64,000 nucleotides of DNA. Source: Liolophura sinensis (lineage: Eukaryota; Mollusca; Polyplacophora; Chitonida; Chitonidae). Shown here in pieces: positions 54,482 to 64,000 of this stretch (positions are counted from its first letter, which is position 1; every line of letters begins with the position of its first letter). The notes below the pieces were generated by a model, which saw only the letters and a program-made list of their open reading frames with translations, did not search any database and was not told the DNA's origin. The DNA lies in NCBI RefSeq assembly GCF_032854445.1, contig NC_088300.1, forward strand, positions 26,639,608 through 26,703,607, in the 5' to 3' direction. The position numbers were made by a program, and so were the translations under genes.

Positions 54482-55790
54482 GTTTATAAAAAATTTAATA
54501 TTTAGTATTATTTATGAGAATGTAACGGTTAATTTCTACTCGCTCAATATTGTGTCAAAGAGTTCCTGTATGTAGCCATCTACATGCACATGTATATATT
54601 CTTACATACTCAAATCAGTGTCCTGTTTTCAGATTTATTTGTTTTTTCTTTCTTTCTTTCTTACCTAAAGCTTAGAAGCCCTGCTTTAATCAGCTGAGAG
54701 TCTCTCTGAGCTTAGCTAACATCTGATTCATCTGATAGTGGAACTGTAATGGGTTTGTTATCTTATTAAATGCAAGAGAACGGTGGAAATCACAGAGCTT
54801 AATTACCTTGTTGCATGTAAAGCAGATAGCTGTATGCCACAACTCATCAGTCCCATTGCATTTTGAACATTTGAGCTGACCTTAGCTTGTGGGTAAATTT
54901 TGTTTAGATTTTATGAAGTCTATCAAAATTTCAAGTAGGTGTCAGTTTGATATGCTAGGACTTTTCCTTTTTGTCAGCCATAATCACATCCATGTTGACA
55001 TCAATTGCTAAACAGGAGGAAGTAACTCTTGTATGAACAAGCAATCGTACAGCAAGCAGCTGCCTTAGCAAACCCTCAACACACCTGAAGGAAGGAAGCT
55101 ATTCATTGGCTACCAAATAATTGATGGATATCATGAATTTGTTTGCACAGACATTAAAATCGATTTTTTTTTTTTTTCTTTTACGAAGTCAAAGATTTGA
55201 CCAAAGATATGTTTCTATTACGCATGTAAGCTTCATCAGACTAAGAGTTTTATTCTCTGGAATTTGATTTACTGTTGATAACATTTATGACTGTTTGTTC
55301 TTCCAAATTTTTGTTTTTGTTTTTTGTGACAGACACACAGTGGAGAATGATATAGCTCTTTTAACCTGGTTGTAACAGTATCCAAAGTTTGTCGAATATT
55401 GAATAACTCTGCATTTTACTTATTTCGTGGTCTCTTTTATGTTTAAATCTCTTTTTATATTTCTGTTTATTCTTTCTTGTTTATACATACATTTTATTTT
55501 AAGAATTTCCCCTGTACAATGAGATATTTAAAATCGTAAAGCATATTTATATGAAGTTTTTGTTTGTATTTTTACCATTGTTTTTAGAGTGTGCATTTCT
55601 GTTTGTTTTTTATTTACTGTTAATTTATGATACACGGGCATAGAGAAAAGATTTTTCTAGTAGTCTTGCAAGTCTAGGATGCATTCAAACTGCTGTAGAT
55701 CTGTTCATGGTTTCATGTCATATCTGTTGATTTTATCACACATCTTCTGGAAAGAACAAAATAATTTGCAGAATTTGGAATCTTACAGTC

Positions 55791-55796
55791 AATAAA
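55791..55796 (+). terminator. Candidate polyadenylation signal AATAAA
   Basis: About 2.3 kb after the PLCB4 stop, in CAGTCAATAAAAGACAG. Confidence 0.45.
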
Positions 55797-58700
55797 AGAC
55801 AGTTAAAACTCTAATTCCTCAAATTTGTCATCTGAGAAACATTAATTTTGGATGTAATTTATATACCCTCATACCTGATTTTTGGCATTTGAAGCACATT
55901 TGCCAAAATTGGGCATGGAGCCTTACTTGTCAGCTTTGGCCAAGTTGCAAAATTTCACAAAACTTTTGTTAATCAATTTTTCATAGTTTTTTCGTAAATG
56001 ACGTTGCCTTATGGCGCTATAACCTAGACAACATCTTTTACGAAAGAAGTTACGAGAAAAAAGTTCTAGGGTATTTAGAAAGTCCATAGTACCTGGGCCT
56101 GTGTCAATTCTGGGTTTCTCATTGGTTAAAAATGCCATGGAGTTTTAGGTATACACTTAGTATTGGCTTGTCCTACACTTTGGAAAATTAACCCACAACC
56201 AGCAGTCAGAGATGTGTTGTTAAAACTAGTGACTTAGTTGTTTGTAGAACCTGTAAGACGAAATATGTACTATATTATGTGTATATGTATTTTATAGGCA
56301 GCACTGAATTGCTTCCCACTCTGGGCCTTGATTGATACTTGTTGATAGGCCTACAACAAACTAGTCCATTTCTATGTACTGGTCCTCTTAAACTGTGAAT
56401 TAAGGGTATGTTTGTTTGTTGACTGACCGTTAAGTACAAAGCGGTTTACCTTATTCAGTAGAATGCTCCTGTGCATTGTGGGTTGTGTGGTGGCAATCTC
56501 GATCGTGCAAAAACTTTTCGTCTTCTCCAAATTACTAACAGTCAGCTGGAGTTTTATGTATACATGTACATCCATAGACCAGGGTGTCTTCTGTGTTGTC
56601 TACTAGGGTGTACATGTTAATATATACAGTGTACAGTAGATTGAATTTGTACATAATCATCATAAACAGTGGCGTGGTTAGGTTGCCACTGTCCACTTGG
56701 ATACAGTATATACAGCTTCCATTATATGACAACTGTGCACAGATAGATGTGGTGTTTTAAACGGTATTAGTAAGACGGTGTGGGCACAACATTGTGCCCA
56801 CATACTACCTTGTACAGCATAGATTTGTGCTATGATTTATTGCAGTTTATGTTTCACATTTTCATCTTTATATAGCCATAAATGCACATGTTTTCACTGT
56901 AATTAACAATTAATGTGTGTGTGTGTGTATTGTTTTTGTTTGTTTGTTTTGACTCTTAAAATGCGAATTTTTATTGCAGATACGGTGTTAAAATCAAGTC
57001 TCTGGTCATTTTAGTCTCGTGTTTGGCGTCACTGTTCAATTGCACCATATTTATGCTTGTACTGAAAGAGTTGCTTTTGAGCATGTACTGGTATAGTGAA
57101 CATTTGTTGCATCTTATTTTTGAGGGTACTGGGGTATTGTTAGTCATAATTGGTGGCATCTTCGCTCCCATATTTTAATGTCACTACTGTGCAGTCAGTC
57201 ATCCTTCTGTTCACTTTCCTGGGAATATTACTACATTTCTGCCACCTCGCACCTCAAGCACTTATCATGTATCTGCTATGAAAGTACAGACATCTACAGA
57301 TATGTGCGCTGCAATTTCGTTAGCAGCCTGTCAGTCGTGATGGTCTCCAAAAAATAAGTGCAGTATAAGGATATATGACTGTACTGTAGTTACATTAAAG
57401 TATTGGAGTGAAGGTGCTGTCAAAAAGGGCTAGGGTATTGTTAGGTTTTGGTTATGCAAATGTTTATGAAAATGTATTCAGATATCCTGGTTTGATTGAG
57501 CCTGCTCAAGTGTGTGTGCAATCCATTTTCTGGGAGATTCATTTTTTGTTTGCTTGTTTGTTAGTTTCTGTGATATCTTAATTTCGTCATATTCATGAGT
57601 GTAAAGTAGTGTTCTGTCACATTTTGTAGACTTGCTGTCATCTGATCAGAACCTTCCTTCCTTCCTGTAGATTACTGATAATCTTTTTACACCTGTACAA
57701 TAATATATTAAGAATCTCTTACCTATTGGACAGAATCCCGGTTATTGCTTCTATGCTAAAAAGCAAAACTAAACACTGACAAAACACTGCCAATAATCAT
57801 GGTAGAATCAATTTTGTCAATCAAAAAAATGCCAACTGTAGGCACGTGAGTCTGTGTTGTACATGTGGGTAATGGTAGACAATGCTATGTATATGTGTAC
57901 ACACATATATATATATACATATATATGTAGAGAGAGATCTGGAGAGGTTACCATACATTGACTTTATCATACAATGGTTTTACATCATCTGACAAATATA
58001 AATGTCAGTTGGTGTAAGAACTTCATGTTATCAAGTGTTGGTGATTCAGTAAAATGCATTGTTCAGAAAAAGATTATTGCTTATCGCAAGTATGTGTAAA
58101 TCTTTGCCGCCATTGTAACTATGTGTACCAAAGATTTTACGTTTACTCGACCCAAATGACCATTCTTGTAAATTTAGTTCATATTAAAGGAGAAGTTTAG
58201 AAGTGGAAGGGGTCATTTTGTATCCTAATGCAGCTTAGGCAAAAACATTGGACGCACTTCATTTGATTTTTTTCTACTCTCATTCAGTGAAAGTATTGTG
58301 TAGATAATTTTTTCTAGACTTTTCAGGTATTTACTTTTGGTAATGTCTTTACTTCTGGTCATATCTAGGTTTATGATCCAGGTGTTTTTAGAGGAGATTG
58401 CATTTAGATGCCAGCTATGGAGTTGAAATCTCTAGAGTCACTATTCCGTTTGTGTCAACTGTATTGTGATCTCTCTTATTTTATAAGAAATAAATTTTTT
58501 TTTCCTTCCACTAGAACATTGATGATCTTGTTTTGAATTCCTACCTTTATGGATCTGGCCTTACATGAACTATCTAGCCCTTTATGGAAGTCTTGTTTCA
58601 GGTTCTTGTACTTACATGTAATAAGTCTTACTCTGTGTCAGATCCTGACCTGCATTCAAATGTACTGAGTGTCTGATGGCAGTAAATAGATGACAGTGAT

Positions 58701-58902
58701 GACTCTGGTAAAGTTTGTAAATAACTGAACAAATGTTGATAACTTTTTCTGATTTCCTCTTTGTATGAGTAAAAAATATTTGATTGTAGGGCATTAAACT
58801 GCAACTAATGTGTGGTTCCGTGTTGCCTTGCACGCAGACCCCTTGTTAAGTGAATGATAACGTGCCCATGTTAAAAGATACTAGTATGACTTCTCCCTAT
58901 AC
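55797..58902. other. Non-coding flank
   Basis: No exon recognised. Contains a GT repeat (about 56917-56930), a perfect 11-bp-arm hairpin (56779-56802) and an AT/CA-rich tract (about 57897-57927). Confidence 0.7.
56779..56802. repeat. Perfect inverted repeat, 11-bp arms, 2-base loop
   Basis: TGTGGGCACAA, CA, TTGTGCCCACA. Confidence 0.9.
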
Positions 58903-59018
58903 TGAATTTGTACGTTTGCCCCTAACTCTGCTCGGTTTCCTCCCACCATAATTCTGGCCGCCGGCGTATAAGTGAAATATTCTTGAGTACGGCGTAAAAC
59001 ACCAATCAAATAAATAAT
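58903..59018 (+). mobile_element. SINE, 5'-truncated
   Basis: CTCTGCTCGGTTTCCTCCCA, then TATAAGTGAAATATTCTTGA, GTACGGCGTAAAACACCAAT and CAAATAAATAAT. Confidence 0.85.
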
Positions 59019-60617
59019 ACAATGAATGGCTTCTAGGATCTGCAGCAACACCTGTCTCCAGCCAGGTGAAAATCTTGAGTACCAATCAGTATTGATTCAA
59101 AACATAAAATATGCAAAACAAACTAAACTGAACTGAAAAGTGATCTTCACTTTCCAAAATGAGAAATCGAGAATTTGTTTCGACCATGGAGGTACAAGTT
59201 CCTGGATCATGTAAACAATTAGCCAGCAGCAACTACATGCACTCCAATTCATTCACATTTTCGGAGATGAAATTGCAACTTTCAGTGCAATTTATGCACA
59301 TTTTTAACTTGATACTGTGGCGATTTTGCTAGAGACAGTATATTATTTCATATAATTGCATGGGAGGTTAGGGGTTAATTTTCTGCCTTGTCCATAACGT
59401 AGACAGGTTTTACCTATAGAACGTAAATTTTTATGGGTTAGAGATATCCTTAAATTAAAATTTTTGTGGAATATTTTGAAATATTTTTTTTAACATACAG
59501 AGACAGGATATTTTGTGGACTCATGAGAGCAAGTTGTTTTTGGCGCCTTAATATAACTTTTGAAGGACACAGTTTCCGTGGACCCGCATCCTTTCGAATG
59601 TAAGAATTTTAATACTTGATGACTTAATTAGGACACCATATTTCACGTATAATACATTGACATTTTGAAGGAGTTTCTCTTCAAGCTTGGTGATCAGATA
59701 TTGTTTGGCTAGTTTGCAAACAACATTTTTTTTTGTGACCTTAAGTTTGGAGAAACATCCGCCATTGTTTATTTTTTGAAGTGACAACTATTTACAGTTA
59801 GATTGTTGCGCCATGACATTAGATACGCATGTACATGTATAGTATTTCTATACACAGATGTTGTTACTTTGGTATTAGCCAATCAGTGCCCTGAGTACCA
59901 TCCTTGGTAAATAAATTGAATATTTATGAGCGTAGACTATAAATACTGGGCAAATTCCCACTTTCAATCCCAGATGATCTCGCACCACCGTCGTGTTAAC
60001 ATCTAAATTTCCACCTAGTTAGCTTTCTAAGGGAGGTATTTTACATGTATATAAGCAGTGTAAAGTGATAGCTAGACAAGTTGTCAGCACTGAAGTGGGA
60101 TTTCAGCTTTAGAGCATACCTAGAGACAGTGGGACTGCTAGTTCCAAATTGTGACACAAGTGTTCCCAGGCTGTGAGACTGATATTCCCAACCATGATTG
60201 AGACAGTATATCTCAATAGTTTGCAACTGGGATTTTCTGGACCAAAATTTTATAATTCCCAAGCATGTGCTGAAACATTTATACTGGGAGAAGTTGTCTA
60301 TAAGTGCCCCTGAGCAATAGTGGGGCTGGGATTCCCAGTTTCAGCACAGTGAGACGCCGAGTGCCAGAATTTGGAACTCGTTTTTCCCAAGTTATTACTG
60401 GACCAATTCTGGAACTGTTACTCCCAGAGAAGACCCTTCAAGTATTATTTGCTGATAATGTCCCCACACATGGCTGACATATTGTCTATATAACACCAGT
60501 AGGACATACCACTATCACAGCAGCACAAGGTTTAATATCTCCCTGAGATATCCCTAACACAGTTATCCGAACCATCTGAAGTACAGATGTCGTGCTTGTA
60601 CACAGTACCGGCACTTT

Positions 60618-60620
<3 letters not shown>

Positions 60621-60649
<29 letters not shown>
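60621..60649. repeat. (AT)n microsatellite
   Basis: About 14 AT units. Confidence 0.95.
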
Positions 60650-60651
<2 letters not shown>

Positions 60652-60941
60652 CATACTCCTGTCACTATTTTAATAAAACTGTTGCTGCTGTTTGTTGAAC
60701 CTTAAAATCAGACTTTTCTTGATTATTCGAAGTTCAGAGCTAACTAGTGGTTTTCCCAAACATACTACTGAATGACACGGACTGACCGAGCTGACATTCA
60801 AAAGAATCCATAGTAGCGAACATCTCCAGAAGTATACAGATATTGTTCCAGAGTTCGACACTGGGTGTTTCACGCTACCAATATTGTGCTTTCCCCTGTA
60901 GTAAATGGTGCGACTTGGAACTGGGATATCTGTATCGTTAA

Positions 60942-60947
<6 letters not shown>

Positions 60948-60976
<29 letters not shown>
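60948..60976. repeat. (AT)n microsatellite
   Basis: About 14 AT units. Confidence 0.95.
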
Positions 60977-60980
<4 letters not shown>

Positions 60981-61079
60981 ACAAATCGCTACAATACTGT
61001 TACTGATTGGTTGGACTACATGTTTGCAACCCATCTGTCACAAAACTTTTTTTTTGTGACAGTAATTTACCAAGGATAT

Positions 61080-61190
61080 TTTGGTTACCCTGAGCACTCC
61101 AGTTTCCTCCATCCAAAAAAATTACTGCCGTGGTATAAGTGAAGAATTCTTGAGTATGGCCTTACACAACAATTAAATACACAAATAATA
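61080..61190 (+). mobile_element. SINE, 5'-truncated and diverged
   Basis: TGAGCACTCCAGTTTCCTCC, TATAAGTGAAGAATTCTTGA and a degraded tail. Confidence 0.7.
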
Positions 61191-61306
61191 ACATATTTGG
61201 TCTGTTCATAGATTACCAAATTACTGAAAATAAAAATGTATGTAAATGTAATTTTTATACATTGATCGCATAACATCAAAAATAGATCATAAAAATAAAT
61301 CTTTGC

Positions 61307-61312
61307 TTTATT
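61307..61312 (-). terminator. Candidate polyadenylation signal (AATAAA on minus strand)
   Basis: TTTATT on the plus strand, in a T-rich minus-strand region that looks like a 3' UTR for the kelch-like gene. Confidence 0.35.
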
Positions 61313-61931
61313 ACCTATACATTATTCAACATTTTGGACAATGTAGAAAGCAGTTACAGGGTAACTATGAAGACAAAACAACTTTGTAAAGAAAACTGTA
61401 CAATATCATTTGTTGCATAGTAGATTTAGTACACCTTGTTGGCCAATAAAACGACAACTTTAATATTGGGACAAGTAAGAAATAAAAATAAATGAAACAA
61501 AATATATAGTAAATAGCCATTTACTGTGTATGCTGGATAAAATGTGTGTAAAATGTTCAACAGCAACCACAAAACAATGACAGTTAATTTACAAGCTGTC
61601 ACTCAGTGTAGATTTAAACATGACATTTAACAGACTGATAACTGGCCAACAAAATTACCTTTAACAGGAACACTGTCACTAAAAACTGCTGCCGACAAAA
61701 TGCTCACACTTAAAGAAATATTCTCCAGGCAACACATGACCGCATCACACAGTATTATGTGGAATACAATTACACCTTTCAACAAGCTGGTACTTATTAA
61801 ATTTGGGACTAAATATGTTAGAACCAGTAAAGAAACAAAACAATAATGAGGTATTGAACTGAATTTTTACCATCTTTGAAACAGAACAGTTAATAATAAG
61901 TATACAATCTCTGTATGACCCCTACACATAC
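61313..61931 (-). other. Possible 3' UTR of the kelch-like gene
   Basis: AT-rich, no open frame, between the 75-bp array and the minus-strand AATAAA. Inferred from position only. Confidence 0.3.
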
Positions 61932-62822
61932 AACTGGTGTGAGCAAGGGGAAGGAAGGAATGGCCAAGCTCAGCAGTTCTGTGAAAAATGCAATGTCATT
62001 ACCCTAACTGGTGTGAGCAAGGGGAAAGAAGGGAATGGCTTGACTGAGCAGTTCTGTGAAGAAGGTTCCGTCATTACACTAACTAGCATGAGCAAGGGGA
62101 AGAAAGAAATGACCAAGCTCAGAAGTTTGGTGAAAAAGGCAATGTCATTATCCTAACTGGTATGAGCAAGAGGAAAGAGGGGAATGGCAAAGCTCAGCAG
62201 TTATGTGAAGAAGGCACCACCATTACCCTAACTGGTATGAGCAAGAGGAAAGAGGGAAATGGCCAAGCTCAGCAGTTCTGTGAAGAAGGCACCACCATTA
62301 CCCTAACTGGTGTGAGCAAGGGGAAGGAAGGGAATGGCCAAGCTCAGCAGTTCTGTGAAGAAGGCACCACCATTACCCTAACTGGTGTGAGCATGGGGAA
62401 AGAGGGAAATGGCCAAGCTCAGCAGTTCTGTGAAGAAGGCACCACCATTACCCTAACTGGTGTGAGCATGGGGAAAGAGGGAAATGGCCAAGCTCAGCAG
62501 TTCTGTGAAGAAGGCACCACCATTACCCTAACTGGTGTGAGCATGGGGAAGGAAGGGAATGGCCAAGCTCAGCAGTTCTGTGAAGAAGGCACCACCATTA
62601 CCCTAACTGGTGTGAGCAAGGGGAAGGAAGGGAATGGCCAAGCTCAGCAGTTCTGTGAAGAAGGCACCGCCATTACCCTAACTGGTGTGAGCATGGGGAA
62701 AGAGGGGAATGGCCAAGCTCAGCAGCTCTGTGAAGAAGGCACCACCATTACCCTAACTGGTGTGAGCAAGGGGAAGGAAGGGAATGGCCAAGCTCAGCAG
62801 TTCTGTGAAAAAGGCACCATCA
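61932..62822. repeat. 75-bp minisatellite derived from the end of the kelch-like exon, ~12 copies
   Basis: Plus unit GGTGTGAGCAAGGGGAAGGA to CACCATTACCCTAACT. The first three copies (61932-62160) are diverged, the rest nearly identical. In minus orientation each unit reads GGAFFTELLSLAIPFLPLAH, TS, stop, a copy of the kelch exon's last codons (DGAFFTELLSL at about 62784-62816). With a 75-bp period, one plus frame stays open for 250 codons by accident. Confidence 0.93.
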
Positions 62823-62955
62823 TTGTCTCCTCCCCCAAACACCATCACCTCATCTTGCTCCTGGTTGTCATGACAATACGGCAAACACACAGCCACATGA
62901 CCAGTGCGTGGTGAAGGAAGTGAGTCAACCTTGATGTGCGTCCAACTTTTATCTC
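62753..62955 (-). CDS. Kelch-repeat exon (exon C of a minus-strand gene, possibly last exon)
   Basis: Acceptor GCTGTTACAG, then GA (completing a Gly codon), followed by 66 codons and TAG. Contains KSWTHIKVDSLPSPRTGHVA and EVMVFGGGDNDGAFFTELLS: one complete kelch blade (W, then PSPRTGH, then FGG). The style resembles RABEPK (Rab9 effector p40), which I offer only as a possibility. The last ~25 codons are the first unit of the adjacent minisatellite, so the true C-terminus may have been replaced by repeat. A normal kelch protein needs about six blades; only one is visible, so this may be a remnant or may use exons not recognised. Confidence 0.55.
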
Positions 62956-63319
62956 CTGTAACAGCAATAAAGCCAAAATAGACCAAAACATCAACACCCA
63001 CAATTGCTGAATTCTATATTTACATCTGTTTCAAATAAATGTATCCAAATTTTTAACAAAGCTATGTGATTTCAGTCCTACCCATATCTTGGAAAACATC
63101 TTGACATGCCATACCCTAAAAATGTCAGGAAGATAGTGGGCAAATTTATGCTTAATGATTCCCACCTATGATTAAAACAAATTAATAATCAAAAAAACTT
63201 ATTGCCACGATAAATATATGTACAACATTTAAAACTTCCATTATCAACAGGAAATGTAACCATCAATTACACATAATTGAACACAAAAAAACGTTGAGAG
63301 ACTGATTCATGGACACTAC

Positions 63320-63346
63320 CTGCCCAGGTATGCATTCCTTGCCAGT
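63320..63346 (-). CDS. Candidate exon B of the kelch-like gene (27 nt)
   Basis: Acceptor CTTCTCTTTTAAG after a pyrimidine tract, donor GTAGTG. Phase 1 to 1; reads WQGMHTWA and joins exon A and exon C in frame. Support is phase and splice signals only. Confidence 0.35.
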
Positions 63347-63450
63347 CTTAAAAGAGAAGAAAACTTTAAAAAATTACACTATAGGCTGAAAAGAGCATAT
63401 TTTTTTCTACCTGGTCGTGCCTGCTGCATGATTTTGCGATTTTTCCTCAC

Positions 63451-63514
63451 CATACACGTAAAGCCTGAAAACGGCAAAGCTGGCATAAATCACTGATTCC
63501 ATCGCGTCCTCCAT
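63451..63514 (-). CDS. Candidate exon A of the kelch-like gene with start codon
   Basis: ATG at 63514 in ACGATGGAGG context; donor GTGAGG at 63450. Reads MEDAMESVIYASFAVFRLYV then Y, phase 1 out. With exons B and C it gives a 97-residue product. The ATG could instead be internal: an AG (TTACAG) lies just upstream and the frame stays open. Confidence 0.35.
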
Positions 63515-64000
63515 CGTTAACACCCTGTAATTTATGCTGGAGGTGTGCTGCCTCTCAGCCAATGAGAGTGGTTATACCTGCCAGCTTGTTTGTATAAACT
63601 CAGAACCTACGTCCAACATTCCAGATTCCCGATCGTCAAGCAGAAAACGAACTGTATTGTTCACTACCTTCTGGGAAAAAGAGTTCTACCTGAAATGCAC
63701 TTCGGCAGTTTCCGACAGCAATTCTTCTCCTAACACAGAAGACTTCAGGACTAGTTCTCAGGCAAAATGGAGTCACCCACAACAGATTTGGGCGCTGACT
63801 TTATTTATACTTTATCAACTTGAGGTACATATTAGAATTTTTTTATGGCATGCACCTGCGAGAAAATGCATACTCTTTTCACTGGTATTTGTTTGATATT
63901 AAAGTTTTCTTCTTTTTTAACACTACAAACTACAACTCTATCAAACAGGGGACTTACGCAGGTTAAAAATGTGGGTGTCATCTAGGGCCAGGTCACCATC
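63515..64000. other. Region upstream of the minus-strand candidate start
   Basis: Contains CCAAT at 63559-63563 and an open plus frame (63534-63896) with no recognised domain. A plus ATG in good context (CAAAATGG, about 63768) heads a short frame of 18 codons. Could be a shared promoter; not resolved. Confidence 0.3.

Larger units (their letters stand above)
53486..55796 (+). other. PLCB4: PLCB4 3' UTR and flank
   Basis: AT-rich non-coding sequence after the stop, with AATAAA signals at 54476-54481 and 55791-55796 and a further one at 58489-58494. Which is used cannot be told from sequence. Includes a G run near 53840-53858. Confidence 0.6.
59019..61079. other. Intergenic region between PLCB4 and the minus-strand kelch-like gene
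   Basis: Contains a promoter-like CCAAT/TATA/initiator arrangement at 59879-59970, two (AT)n microsatellites (60621-60649, 60948-60976) and loosely repetitive TTCCCAG/TCCCAA-rich sequence at about 60110-60440. No coding exon recognised. Confidence 0.6.

Noticed and set aside
62162-62914. 250-codon plus-strand open frame with 25-residue repeats
   Set aside because: It is the 75-bp minisatellite read in its one open frame; the period is a multiple of three, and the sequence is better explained as copies of the minus-strand kelch exon end.

Overview
This is a window of animal nuclear DNA: AT-rich, intron-rich and full of short repeats. GT-AG introns, tRNA-derived SINEs and many minisatellites point to an invertebrate. 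The SINE tail (TTGAGTACGGCGTAAAAC, then AATAAATA) is of a kind I associate with molluscs, so a lophotrochozoan, probably a mollusc, is my inference. There is nothing prokaryotic here. Layout: (1) 12170-53485, plus strand, holds nearly all of a phospholipase C beta gene of the PLCB4/norpA class. I placed 33 exons, two of them alternatives, giving 1146 codons of a protein expected to be about 1200 residues. The first ~55 codons were not found and probably lie upstream of the window, which would make 1-12169 intronic. All exon phases join, with one exception: a missing base in the exon at 24492-24584. (2) 53486 to about 55.8 or 58.5 kb is 3' UTR and flank. (3) 61.3-63.5 kb, minus strand, carries a small kelch-repeat gene or gene fragment whose coding end runs into a 75-bp minisatellite. 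The two genes would be tail to tail. The main discovery is inside the PLC gene. Two 85-nt exons (39399-39483 and 42089-42173) encode alternative versions of the same 29-residue stretch of the catalytic Y domain. Both carry U12-type donors (GTATCCTTT) that feed one U12-type branch point and acceptor before 43157, while their own acceptors are U2-type. Incompatibility between spliceosomes, backed up by reading frame, should force inclusion of exactly one of the two exons. Other structure includes minisatellites that have copied real splice sites or exon edges (46581-47090, 49883-50215, 50404-50715, 61932-62822), a piggyBac-like relic (8612-9272), an unnamed short inverted-repeat family with three copies, about ten SINE copies, a two-monomer higher-order tandem array (28680-29960) and an 81-bp array (3507-4154). 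Smaller introns not listed separately hold no structure I could recognise beyond the repeats given.
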